NCBI GenBank assembly: GCA_001661515.1
Contig: LUVW01000040.1
Coordinates: 118,415 to 182,414, forward strand
DNA from: Capniomyces stellatus
Taxonomy: Eukaryota > Kickxellomycota > Harpellomycetes > Harpellales > Legeriomycetaceae
Direction of reading: 5' to 3'
Length of the DNA stretch: 64,000 bases
Positions within the stretch are counted from its first letter, which is position 1. Each line of letters starts with the position of its first letter. A program made the translations under genes and the position numbers. The notes under the pieces are model-generated. The model had not been told where the DNA came from. It saw nothing but the letters and a program-made list of their open reading frames with translations, and searched no databases. Positions 46,869-59,800 of the stretch are shown here, piece after piece.

Positions 46869-49800
46869 ATGGAGGATAGGAACACAATATTGTCCGGATT
46901 GTATGCGTTGAAGTCTCTTAGCAGACAACTGCATAATCTGTTAGAATCTGAAGTGAATCCCACGTCGCTGTTAAATGAATTTGGACCTTATAACTTTGCA
47001 AATTCAAAGATTAAATACGATGAAAGTATAGATGCGATTCGAAAGACGCTATTGGAATATTCCAAAACACGACTCGAGACGTATAACAGGATGGTAAGCC
47101 CGGAAGAAGTTGAAAAGAGCGAGGTGGTGGATGAAAAGAGTAAGGATGCTGAAGTAAATGCAAAAAACGAAGCTCAAAGCACGAAAAAGCTGCAGAGTAA
47201 TAAATTGGCAGTCAGGAAATCTATAACAGTTTTTAAAGTAAGAAGGTGTTTAGAGTAGGAGGGGATGACGTGACTTGTGCCATTGGGTAGTATTGCTTGA
47301 CATTGTAATTGAGTAGTATTGCTAAATATTGCCATTGAGTAGTATTTCTGAATAGTATTGCTGAATATTATGGGGGGGGGAAATGTTTTAAATTGGCTTC
47401 AACGAGACAATGAAAGCCAGGAAAAGAGGTATTAATTCAGCAGAATTACCAACATTTTTTTTTGTAATGAAAATGTGTGGCTGTTTGGTAGGAAAAGGCC
47501 AGCTTGAGTCAGCAGGTCGAATATTTGCACTATGACATGAACATTACAAAGAAGGTGTTGCAAAATGCAGTGTTTGAGAATCTCAAAGATAAGATCGAGT
47601 GTAATCGAGACAATAAGGGATACGCCGAATGGATAGAGTATTTGAAGATGCTTGGAGAAAAGCTTGGGTAAAGACGACTTCAGTTAAGCTAAGAAATAAG
47701 ACGAACATTAACAAACCGAAAAGAATTTGCAGAGTTTACTGTCGTTATAAAACTGATTGTGGCAAATAGGTTGAGTTTCTATGTTGACGATTCTTGTAAA
47801 GGAAGTGAGGGAGTAATCACAGTTACTTTGTGTGGACAGATATTTGTTCTTGATGTAAGAGGAGGTTTGATTTTTGATATTGTTTTTAGTGTTGCCAGTA
47901 ACAAGGGATTATGGTATTAAAAGCGACAATTGCAATTTAGTATTAAATTTTACTGGTTGGTTAGCAAGCGTTCTGTATTTAAGCGGTTGAATGAATACTT
48001 TTTTTTTTAAAAAAAAAACACACAGGTTATTATAGAGACGAGTGGGAGCATCAAGAAAACGACAATATCGTATGCGACACAGACCGATGACGATGAGAAT
48101 GTAATGAACGATGGGAGGGGGGGGGGGGTTGTGTATATGATTTTTAATGCTAATGGTGTTTTTTTTGGTAATATACTATTCAAGAGCATTGTTTCAGAAT
48201 TATGGTGTTTAACTTTGAGTTTGTCTTTTGATTTATTTGTTTGTACTTGCAGGTGGACAAATTATTGCTAGAGAGTCTAAAGTAATTGGACAGCTTGTTT
48301 TTACATAACTCGCACTTGTGTTATTTGTACCTGTGGATAAAAGAAGGTAAAAGGGGAATTGTATTGTATTTTTAGGAACCGAGAGCTTGACATTTTCCAG
48401 GTGAATGTTGGTGTTTATGCGCAGCTTGATTGGCTCAGCAAAAAGCACCCAGAGTCGAATTTTTTCCGCAAGTCGGCAACGATGCTACAAAAGATAAGTG
48501 CGGTGGTGGGTAGCAACAGTGGAAAGACAGTGACTGAAAAGCTAGACAGTATGAATCGAGGAAACGGGGTTTTGGTAAAAAACTGTGTGCACCCAGGAGC
48601 GGTTTTGTTGGTGCAGATGCCACCGATAATACATGGGGCGGTTGGGGAAAAGGGACTGAGCGATATTTTTGATGGTTTGGTGCATCTACACTGGAGCTTC
48701 AAGCATTCGCAGCTGTTGTGGCTTGGCTGGGAGTCGTGTTTGGATAAGCGATCCTATCTTCTGGCAGATGCTGGCGAGGGTTCAGCCGTGGATGGCCACC
48801 AAAGCGATGGCGTTGAGGCTATGCAGGTGTCCCTGAGTCTTGCCAGCAACGACAACCAGCCAGACCAATTGCAGACCAACACAAACGACGCCCAGGCCGC
48901 CACCAAGAGAAAAGAGCCAGCAGACAACTCTGATGCTGGTTTGAGCCTAGAGAAAAGTGGGGCGGCTGATTCGTCTGACTTCTACACCCTGGTTGCCAGA
49001 CTCGAGCCACGCCTTTGGTGCTGCTATAAGACTTTAAACGACATAAGCGCTGTTTTGCATAAAAATAGCTCCCATGGCTACGTCCCGAATCTTTACGATA
49101 ACTATGTCTGCGACCAAAACAACACTTTGGAAGCCCTGGTTACTAGGGACTCGCGCTTGCTTTTGCCGACCAGCAGCACGCCGTACTACTATGTCAAGAA
49201 GCTGCCCAATGTAACGATATTACCATTCGTTTAGTTTGCCCTTCTTTAAATTGATATACGCAATTGAATTAACCAGAAACTGCAATATTTTTATTTTATT
49301 TTTTTTGTAAAAAATAGACTCAGTTAGAGGTGGCTTTTGAGTGCATGAAACCCTGTTTGCAGCCATTCTCTCTATCCAGAATACCATTGCCCGATCCTGA
49401 GCTAATCAACCAGGTTGTCCCAGTAAGCAAATGCATTATACCTTAAACACACCCATTTATGTCTACTTGCTGCCTCGACTTTTTTGCCCTCCATCCTCTT
49501 CTCGATTGCTAACCTGATTTGATTTTTTTATCTATTGGAATCGAAACTCAGATAATTCGAAGACAGTTTGTGTTCAACTTGCTGATTTCAAGCTGCTTCA
49601 CTCCGATCTCCTCAAACGACCAAAGTGAATCTATCCTTGCCTCAAGCGATTCAAGCGACTCGAGCTCCAGCCTCCTGAAATACCATGTAAACCTGCAAAC
49701 CGACCCTATTGATCCATTTTCCTTGGCTTTGACCGTCAAGCCAGAAACTTTGTCAAGCGGGCTTGAACAACTTGCTGGTGATCAGCTAGGCTCTGGGCCT

Positions 49801-49995
49801 TCAGAGTCTTTTAAGCTAGACGTGCAGCTTAATGGGGTTATCCAGGCCAAGGTCATAGATAGCATCGTCAACACCACTACCACCACTGACACTGCTTCTG
49901 ACCCACATAACGCTGCTCTAGCCAGATTTGCAAACAAATCACACGACACTTCCTTGATCATTTCCTGTTGGCTGAAATACATTTCAAGGTTTTGA
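46869..49995 (+). CDS. MED1: Mediator complex subunit 1 (Med1)
   Basis: Eight exons (46869-47237, 47492-47667, 47770-47854, 48026-48100, 48253-48281, 48376-49210, 49318-49422, 49552-49995) give 705 residues. Med1 belongs to the Mediator middle module, linking transcription factors to RNA polymerase II. The Med1 domain is recognised from KLGLSFYVDDSC, GVITVTLCGQIFVLDVIIE and ISYATQTD, followed by LDIFQVNVGVYAQLDWLSKK and GAVLLVQMPPII, the expected order for fungal Med1. The N-terminal ~120 residues are helical and charged. The rest is divergent with Ser/Gln-rich inserts and a C-terminal Thr/Asp-rich tail. The long frame begins with GTG, so ATG 46869 was chosen. Exon 5 is only 29 nt. Junctions for exons 3 and 7 rest on consensus and frame only. 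Confidence 0.82.
48117..48128. repeat. Poly-G tract (12 bases)
   Basis: A run of G in the fourth MED1 intron, just after the donor site. It could form a G-rich splicing element. Confidence 0.8.
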
Positions 49996-52057
49996 TCTCC
50001 ATTTTTCAGTGTACATCTTTTCTTTCTCTTTCATTTCTCTTCACCTCACTATTTCTACCCTCCTTTTTTTTTTCCCACAATTTATTCGCTTTTATATAAA
50101 CACGTGTAATCACTTACTACGCAGCTCGCATACTCAATCATACTTAATACTACTTTGCAGCCAAGTACCTGACTTTAGCCAACTTTTTACCATACTCTTT
50201 CTATCAACCATCAACAACCGACCATCAACCACGAACTTGGTTCTTGGTGCTTTTTTTTACTTTGTTGATTTGTTTGCTGCTTTAGCCTTTTATCTCCAGC
50301 TTTGAATGGTAGACTGTGTTTCTCTTGCCTTTATTGGCCCCAATTGTGTACAGGTAAGTGGAGGGGGGCGGAGGAAGAGGGAGGGTGTGGTATCATTGCT
50401 TCAAAGCAAAAAGAAAAAAAGGGTCCAAACACCACTCCTTTCCTACCGCCTATATTGCAACTATACCTGTTGGCTGCTAATTATAATCCAAGTAAACTTA
50501 ATTTGTTTAGGTTTCTTGAAAACCAATACATTCTTGTTTTTCTCACTCGACTCAGGCTATGTTATTGGTCAGCGGGTTTTCAAAGACCAAATTAAAAACT
50601 ATAAAAAAAATTTTTTACTTTGGATTTATTTGATATTTTATTTCTCAATTCTGAGTTATAATTGTAAAAGAAATTTGAATGATAAAAGTGGAAAAAAAAA
50701 TTTTTTTTCTCATTTTATTCAAATTCCAACTGCAAAAGTTTACGTATAAAAAAGCCAATCTCGCCAGAACCTCAGACTTCTATATCTCTTCTTCTTTAAG
50801 CTTTGCTTTCCACCCTCAATAGCCATCCCATCTTATTATCAATCTTACAACATTATATTATAATATCATTACCTTCTTTTACCCGTCCCGCAACTCTTTT
50901 ACCGTTGAATCGTAAGTTTTTTATTATTATCCCAGCCTAATGGCGTATTATTAAAAGAATAATTCAAAATGGAGGGGAAAACATGCTTGGTGTTTAGTTT
51001 ATTTGCCGTCGTTGATGACTATTATATTTATTCAGTTATCCCTGACTGAGAGTAAAAATGTGCTGAAAAACCTGAATGCTGAGACCAATAAACTAAACCA
51101 CACGAAGGCTGTTTTGTCGTTTAAACCATCATCTTGCCCAAAATATCGGGCTGATGGTGACTTTATTATGTACAACTCTTTCAAATCTATGTGCATAACT
51201 TTATTTTTGCCACTGTATTGTTTTTTGCTAACCAATTTCGCCGTTTGTATGTGTGCCACTAGTTTTAGGTTCTGGTTCTCTAGATTTTTCTTCCTGCTCT
51301 GCTTTGCCTTTTATTTTTCAATTCTTTTGCTCACTATTTAGATTTATTTATGTTTTATTTTCTTTTACACTATCTCATGCTTGTACAATAAAGATATGCT
51401 TATGCTAATAACAAAAGTTCAAATTGTAGTCTGCAGTTATGTGTGCTTTTTTGTCCACTCGTAAATTAAAAATTTTGAACAAAATCTACCTTTTACTTTG
51501 GCGATGGCAATGTTTGCAGGTCCCATTTTTTATCTCTTTGGATGATCCGAACTCGATTTTACTTTCGGAACGGTTTTTGTGTACAGCTCTTTTTTTTTTA
51601 GTTCAAGTACGGCTGTTGAGTGACAAGTGTCCCATTGTCAAGATTAGAAGGCGATTGCAAACATTTTGGCTGGGCCCTTTAGGGGAATGTATAAAGTATA
51701 TCGGCGATGCATTGCAGGGCTAGTTTTGGGTCGTTTATTCGAATGAATTATAGTTTCTGAATAAAGACGCTGTGTAGTTTTTAGAATACAAAAAAGTAAA
51801 GTATAAAGTAAACTATTTGAAAGTAAGCGAACAAAATAAAATAAATAATCGATTGATTGGTATGATGCTGGAATTCGTGGTTTACATAGTGCAGAAAGCT
51901 GGAGCCCGCAGGTATGGATATATTTTATAAACAGCAACGTTTAGCGCCGCATTATATCCAACATGCCCACAAATGTCCTATATCCGATATAAGATTGGTC
52001 CACCGTTTGTAAATTTAGAGTTTGGACGTTCGTAGAACTGGTGTATTGGTTGACTGA

Positions 52058-52082
52058 AATTGTTGGTTGGTTGGTTGGTTGA
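52058..52082. repeat. TTGG tetranucleotide repeat
   Basis: About five to six tandem TTGG/GGTT units. Confidence 0.8.
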
Positions 52083-52199
52083 AGGATATAAGGTATAAAA
52101 GCCTGGCTATACTAGACATGTTTGGAATTTCTTTTCTTTTTTATAGGCTGGGCTTACAGTATAATAACGATAAAAGATGGTGATGCTGATTTTGGTTTT

Positions 52200-52259
52200 G
52201 TCAAGACAATGTAGAGTTTGTCAAGATAATGTAGAGTTTGTCAAGATAATGTAGAGTTT
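52200..52259. repeat. 20-bp minisatellite, three copies
   Basis: The unit GTCAAGATAATGTAGAGTTT is present three times head-to-tail. The first copy differs by one base (GACAAT for GATAAT). Confidence 0.95.
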
Positions 52260-55200
52260 GGCATATGATATTGTACAGCTGTTTTTGAGAATTTGTTTTA
52301 GAGGCTGGCGTTGCCTTATATACTGTGACTCATTATTAGATTCAGCTCGAGTTTATGTTGTCGATTAGCTGTTTTTCAAGTATGTACTTTCCCTCCTTGA
52401 ACTTTTGGTCATGCTTGTAGGCAAAAATCTATCAATTGGTGCGTTTTAGATTTTGATTAATTAAGCCATACCATTGTCAAATGTTGCAACGTGTATACCA
52501 AGTGCTTGGAATTGACAAAGAAGCATATTTATCTGAGGAACAGACTTGGTTCATTTCATCAGAACCCATTTGTCTATTACTCAAAAGAAACCAAGTCTCA
52601 CAAAAAACGGCTTTCAATAAGGCAAAACCAAGCAAGAACAAATAAATATGTGTACTTGTTTTCTTACATAACGCCACCCAATGTAAGTGTTGCAAAGAGC
52701 ACAACTGACATCACAAACTATATGGACGCCCGTGGTCATCGACCTTTCTTCCTTTTCGCTCTCAACAGTGTTGACTCTAAAATTTACAAATCCCTTGTTA
52801 AACACTACTTGCTGTAGACCTTCTTTTCCATATTATACCCATATGCTTCTAGAGGTATATGTATTTGGCTTGTACGCAACCCATTTCCACATTATAATTC
52901 AGCTCTGCTAAAGCACAGCCATTTAATTGTAATAGTTTAAATAAAAACCATGTTATCTCTCCCTACACTTTTTTATAAAGATGCGCTCTGCCGTATCTTC
53001 CTTGGTAATTCTAGTAGAATATGAGACAAAAGATTATATTTAGTTATGGCACACTAGTCAAGTTGGCAGTATATTAAAATAGCCAGTGCTGTTTATGGTC
53101 AAGGGTCGTATATATATATTTACAGTGCATAAAAACCTACCTTTGATACCAGACTATCTTTGGTTGCCAAGTGTGCACCACACTTTCCACAACCATATAC
53201 CGTTTTACCCTTCAAGAAGGTTTTGTATCTATAACCCATACTCTTCTATTATATTCTAATATATTTTCCTATTTTATCTTATCTTCCCTTCTCTCCTCTC
53301 TTTCCACTTTTCACTTCTCTCCTCTCTTTTCCCTCTTCTCTTTTCTCTTTTCTTTAGTCTAAGCTTTGACTTCAACAAATTTGTTTGAATAGAATTTGCT
53401 TGAATTTCGAAATTAAGTTTATTTTAATTGTTGGTTGTTACTTGGTACCAACATATAGTTTGTCCAGTCTATGAAATATGGCAAGCCTCCGTGTATATAG
53501 TTGTGTTCTGTTGTAGCTTGGCGTTTTCTAGAGTTCGCGGTTACAATTGTTTAGCAATACTGAAATAATACAAGCTGGTTTTTGAGTGCTGAAATAGAAA
53601 TAAAGACTACTATGCTTATTAGTTTGTACTGACTCCTTTTCTAAAGCATTATGGTTTATTCTTAATAAGGCTGTTATTACAGAATAACAGTGGCATAAAG
53701 CGAAAAAGTTGCGCTAGGGTTTGTAAACTATTGCTCGTTTATATATACGTTCTACTGAATATAGAAGGTAATTTTTTGAATACTTTTGGTCTGGATACTT
53801 TATCTAAAAGCGTAGCCCTCATAAAAAAGTGGTTATATACCTTCATAGAACCTGTAAATCGTTTTTTTTCTATCTGCTTTTCTAACCGGGTATTCCTTGG
53901 TTTTTTTTAACAGCTTTTTTTTAGTTCGGTTTTTAGCTTTGTGCTTTTTTTTAACTATTTATATTGAATTGATAAAGGTGCGGTTTTATTTGACATAGTT
54001 TTGAATTCCTATGATTTATTCGAGTATCTTGCTATGTGTAGTAATGGCAAATTAGTGGGAAATTGTAATACTTTTACGCATTATAAATGTTACAAGGAGA
54101 CAAGGAGAGCTTGGCTACGACTTAAATTTGGTGAGTAATTAAGTTATTGCATTGTCACTGCTATCCATTTGTTTTTTTAATAAAAGAGAAAACATAGGCG
54201 TTATATTACTTTTACTCATCATCATTCCACCATTACTCATGCATTGCATACATTCACCGCTTATTTGACCAAATTGCCAATAAACAGGTTATTGCAATGG
54301 AGATGAAAAGCAGAAACTGGATTACAATAAAGCAAATCAAGCAAATAGCGAAATTTGTATAAATAAAATTTGAGACTGAGGCTGAAGGCTGAGACCAAGT
54401 TGAGATTGAGGTTGAGATTGAGAATATGAAGAGCTGAATTGGCCTGTCATCAACGTAATATTATAAAGCACTAGGAATATGGCATTGCTAGTAAAACAGG
54501 AGCCCAACTCAATCAATATACCTTTAAATTTGATTTGAAGAGGGAGTGGGGGATTTACTCGGGAAAACAAAATGAAAGCGCCATTATACTATTATAATCA
54601 ACTGATTTTTCTGCTTTTAATTAGTTTCTCTAATAGCAAACAATTAAAAACTAGCAATAAACGCAAAAAAGGTTTTGCTTTTATTTTAACTCGATTATTC
54701 TCAACATTTTTTTTTTAATTTGTTGCAAGATTCCCGACATTTACATAACCAAACTAGCTGCAAAACAAGAATTGTAGGTTGAAATGCTTCATTTTTACGC
54801 AAATGCTTTTCAAACGATGCTTGATTATTGTAGAAGCTAGTTTTTTCAAAAATTTCGTCCAATAGATATAGTCGGATTTTGCAAGTAATATAAATCCCGT
54901 CCCCCCAAAAAAAGCAGCTCTTGCTTGTTTGAGCATCTTTTAGGCCGATGAATAAGTTGTGTTTACAACTCGTTCTAGAAGCCAAAATGCTATAGGGCTA
55001 TAATATTTCTGCTTTATTTTTACTCTGACAAACAAGCATGTATAAATGACAGCAACATTCACGCTGCCGTTTATTAGGCTATTCTGACGACTAAGCAGCC
55101 TATTGTTGGGCACGTCAAACCTAATGTGGATACGCTTTTAGACTAAACACAGCGTTGATTACAGAACTGAATCATATACCGCAAATGTGTATACAACAGT

Positions 55201-56804
55201 GCGTTACTGATATCAAAATAGTCGCATTACTATACTTTCCTATTTTAGTTTGTCAATAACAAACAGAATAAAAATGGTTTGAAGTGGTAATAATATAAAT
55301 AAAGACTCAGGAGATTATTAGTGCATGGGTTTGACAAGGTCAGATTCAGAATATATTTTTTTTCACTGTGATTTGAAAATGACTAATGGTAAAGATGAAT
55401 GGCAACAGGATAATTACACGCAGCTTACAGTGTTGTAAATTAAGGTGCTCTGTGGTTTGAGAAATAGCACAATTAAAAAACGGATTTTCTTTAAAGACGA
55501 ATCCAGTCATCAACTTGCTAGAATGTCTGTTATGTATGCTTAGTAATGCCTATGTTCTTACTTTTGAATAAAAAAGAAAGCCAGAAGGATACAAAAAGGT
55601 AAAAACGAGAGAGAAGGTAACGGCAATGGAAATGGGAAACAAAAGTAATATGTATGGTGGTAGTATTCTGATAAGCTTGTAAACATTGAGAATAGCGGGA
55701 TTGTATGAGTAAAAGCTATGTGATCTTTTTTCCAGGTATATTATTTTCCAAAAGTAGTTTGGCCTATTTAAACCAGCTCTGCCTTTGAATTGGGTAGTAA
55801 CTGAGTCAACAAGAAGGTTGCTGATACTACTTAATACATTGAAGAGAGCAAATCCTCAACTTAAGAACTTGGGAAACCCATCGATCATAGGCAAAAACGA
55901 TACAGTCATATCTTCTGAGAAAGGTTGTGGGCTTATTGCATAAATAGTTACATGGGATTGAATATAACAGAACGCAAATTGTGCTTGGAAAAGAAAGCTC
56001 TAATCGATGTTCAAAACTTTGAATTGAAAGAGTTAAGAGTCATTGGGAATGGCAAGCCCACTAGAAGGAAAAAAAAGTATTGTTCGAAATGAATAATGGT
56101 TACAATAAGGTAAAATAGCAAATGAAAAGGGGATACGAAATTGAGGTGATATGTGATGTGGGGATGTGAGATTTAAAGGAGTGGGATGGGGCCAGCTGAA
56201 GGTCAGCTGCAATTGAACCAGGGAATTATTTGAAGAAAAAAAATGTTCAAAAGGAGAGAATGTAATTGTGCCTAAGTACAGATGCAAGAGGGTCATGTGA
56301 GTCAGATCAAGTAAATTGTTTGAAAAAGTAGATATTAGGCAAAATGGTTGTTGTGTAACTTTATTGGCATTATAAATTTATTTCCCAATTCAATATAAAA
56401 AAAAAAAATTGTTTTTGCAATAATTTATCGTCATTTTCTGAATTCAGCAAGGAAACTCCAGATAAACAATGCAATTCTGTCTGAGTATTGGGAGGAAAAA
56501 TGAGGCCATTGTATTCAATGCGACATAGACTATTAAAGAGAGCCAGAGAACATGCCCGATTTATACACAAGTATGAATACAAAGCCAAGTAGAATAAGCT
56601 TGAATAAATGTGTGCAAAATAAAAAGGTAATTGGTGGAACAAGGTGTTAATGAAAACCGGGTAATCCACCGTGTGTAACCAGATCAAGCAGCTAGAAAAA
56701 GTTGTGTAGCTTCGGAACGTAGTATATAATGGCATTTGAATTGAGTAGGAATGTCAAGGGCGAATGCATTAACAATAAGTAAACTGATATCAAGATAAAA
56801 AAAA

Positions 56805-59800
56805 CTAAGAAAAGTATAGGGACTCCAAGTAGACGGATTTATCGACCAAATCAAAATAGTACAAGTCCTTTATAACCAAAGACAGCGAGCGTATGTTAGG
56901 CAACAGTGATGAGGTGACATCCAAATTGTCAAGAGCTGATATTTTGTGGATGAGGCTGAGTAGAACCGATACTCTGTTAGATAAATCACGTGGCAAGTGT
57001 TTATCTACAAGTAAAAGTGGGTTCGCTTGGCCTGGAGTGCCTGTGTTCTGGGCATTGTGGTCTGTTAGCTTTGATAAACGGTTAGCCTGTTTGCTGAAGT
57101 GAGCCAAGATACAGCCCATGTTCCTTATTGTGCTAGAAAACGAGCCAATAGTATCAAGCGCCGCCCTATCGCGACAACCTACCTGGTGGCCACCACTAGT
57201 CCTAGGGCTGCTGCCGTTGGAAAGTTGTTGTAGCCCCAATCGCTCTAATCTCGAGTCATCGATCGACTTGAACTCAAACAGATAGATCTGGCTTTCTGTC
57301 GGGCAGTTTGAGGTGGAAGGTATGCTCACAGGAGATTGTGAAAACTTGGGCAAGGTGAGCGAGCTGAGTTGATCGACTGTGGAGATTGTGGAGATGGAGT
57401 ATGCATGGTCAACCAATGGCGCAAACAGATGGTTTAGTCCGATTGACAGCAAGCAAGAAAAGTGGTCAACTGGAACCAGGCTTTGCGAGTCAATGAACTT
57501 GTTTGCGGTTATTATTAATATGTCCAAGACCTTTGTTGATAGATACAGGCATACATTCAGGTACTGCAACACTGCGATTTGACTGCTTATACTCAGTTCA
57601 GAAGCGCCAGCATCCCCGCCACCGCTACCAAAGTTTCTGGTGGTGCTGGAGATTCCAAAGTTGGAACTAGTCGTTTTTCTGCCGCCTTGGTCCTTTGTGT
57701 TGAGTTTAGAAAGCAATGAACGAGCAATCTGTTTGTGTATGGACTGGTTTAGAGCCGCTGAAGTCAGCTTCATTGAGTGCTCGATTTCGACTAAAAAGGC
57801 ATCTTTGTTCCTCACTTTTTCATAATCATTCAGGAAGGACGAGTAAGTCAATCTGACAGCGTTTAGTGTTATTCTGAGTGGGTTTGTGCTCGAGTTTAGA
57901 CTTGTGCTAAATATATAGTTGGTGTACTGTGTAGAGAGGTCGTTTTTGACCAAAAACGTGCAGGCCGAGATAGATCGCATAAAAGCCATGCCGTAAACAT
58001 CGCCTTTACTCTCGGAATGATTGCTCAAACGAATAGCGCCACTTTTGTGATCACTACCTGTATTGCCAATATCAGCTTCACTACCACTGGCCAAATCCGC
58101 GACAAACGAGTAATCCAGCATTACCGAGTTGCAATAGGAGTAAACAAGCGTAAATATATCAGACGCGTGGTCGCTACCAAGTCTCTCAGCGCCCATAGAC
58201 GTAGACTGATCGAAAAAGCTGCTTAAAAGGGACATAAGCCTGGGTCTAGCCAGCTCAACGCAACGAACAATGTTCAGCACCATGTTTTTAGTTGATTGAT
58301 CCAAAGCCAAGTCCTTTTCCACAACACCTTGGGGCGGTTTATCATCCACGCCATGCTGGCTGCTTGTGGTGGTGGTCTTTATGGCTGTTGGGCTCTTAAA
58401 AGGCAAGTGGGACGATATCGTGTTTAGTAGAGTTGATAAGATGCAGAGTGTAGAAGGACCTGCGTCTAAAAGCGTGTTTGCAGGAAATGTATTTAGGCAG
58501 TCGCCTATTGCCTGGTTGATAAAATCAACAATTGTCGCTGGCGGAATGGTAACGTTGCTTAGTTGGGCAAACGCGCGTTTGTAGTCCAGGGATCTTAGCA
58601 CAGTTAGGTTTTCTGAAATCAGGGACTTGGCAGTGGACTCGTTACAGGCAATATCGTAGTAAAAGAGCTTGTTTGCCGGTGTCATTTTATGGCAAGAAGA
58701 TGGCGCTATTGCTGGTACCAACATTCCTTCTGTGGCTGTTAAGCCAGCCAGATTTAGTAAAATTCCAACGCCCAACTCACCGAATAAATGAGAAAACAGG
58801 TCAACAGAGTCATCTAAGCCGTCGGCACGGTATTGTGCACCGCTTGTCTTGCCCGGGCCAATTCCTGAGGATGCGTTTTTAAACATCGACAAGTACATAC
58901 GAATGATCCCAACCAACGAGTTTGAGGCTGAGTACAAGATTGGCGATAGTTTGGATGCTACCAAAAAGGCTACGTATCTTGTAGCATCCATACTGACAGA
59001 TTTGGAATCCGTGCTGGTTGAGAACAGCGAATCAAACAGGTTCGTAAAGTCTACTACCGGGAATGGCCACTTCATCAAGTGTATGGCGTTCCATAGCACC
59101 AGCGTAGATGGTGCGATATCGCTACCAGACCTATGTTTTGATAGCAAGTCAAAGACGGCTCTGCAGAACGATGCTTTGGGCAGCCTGTCAAGGTTTTGGG
59201 GTTCCAACCCGGCACCCGAGTCTGAGTTTGAATGTGAGGCTGCATATGAGACAGATCCCTGGTTCAAGTTGGAGTTTTGACTTCCACCAATGTTCCCCAT
59301 ATACAATTTTTTAAACTCTGCTGGCTCAGCACCGGTATAGTTGCTCGAGTGTTTTTTGGTGCGACTTTTTGCATTACTGCGGCACACTTGGTTGGCAAAG
59401 CTAGACATTGTTTTATCCTTGACTAGCGAAATCGATAGCAACCAACAACAGAACCTGGCTGTCTTGAGATTCAAACCTTTGCCCGACCCAAGTGCAAAGG
59501 TTGGCCTGTCGGTGCTAGAAACGTTGGGTACACCCAATGTATTAGCCAGGTTGTTTGCCAGGCTGACTGGGTTTAAGTTTGACTGCACAACCAAAGACTT
59601 GAAGATAGCATTGTCGGTATAAACTGACTTTCTCTCTAGATTGTGTCGAGCTGTGTTGTCAGACGGCAACACTGAAATGCTTCCTGAAACGATATTACAA
59701 TAGCTTACAACTTGGTCGCAGTACACTGAGGCTATTTCGTTGGCTTTCAAAGACAAGTGGTTGCCGTCATCATCCCCACTTTTGCCCTTTCCATTATTCA

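Larger units (their letters stand above)
49996..56804. other. 6.8-kb AT-rich convergent region with exon-like fragments
   Basis: This lies between MED1 and the giant minus-strand gene. I could not build a gene here. Fragments that resemble exons include 50306-50353 (MVDCVSLAFIGPNCVQ, followed by a good GTAAGT donor), 51036-51185 (LSLTESKNVLKNLNAETNK, preceded by TTCAG), 51520-51723 (preceded by TTTGCAG, ending in TAG) and 52481-52645 (54 residues from ATG). They could not be joined into one frame or matched to a family. A 20-bp minisatellite, GGTT repeats, and pyrimidine-rich runs are present. I saw no RNA gene. Confidence 0.4.

Noticed and set aside
55340..55430. QQDNYTQLT-like segment resembling the second catalytic block of a Tc1 transposase
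   Set aside because: No neighbouring transposase blocks on either side; a single short resemblance is not enough.
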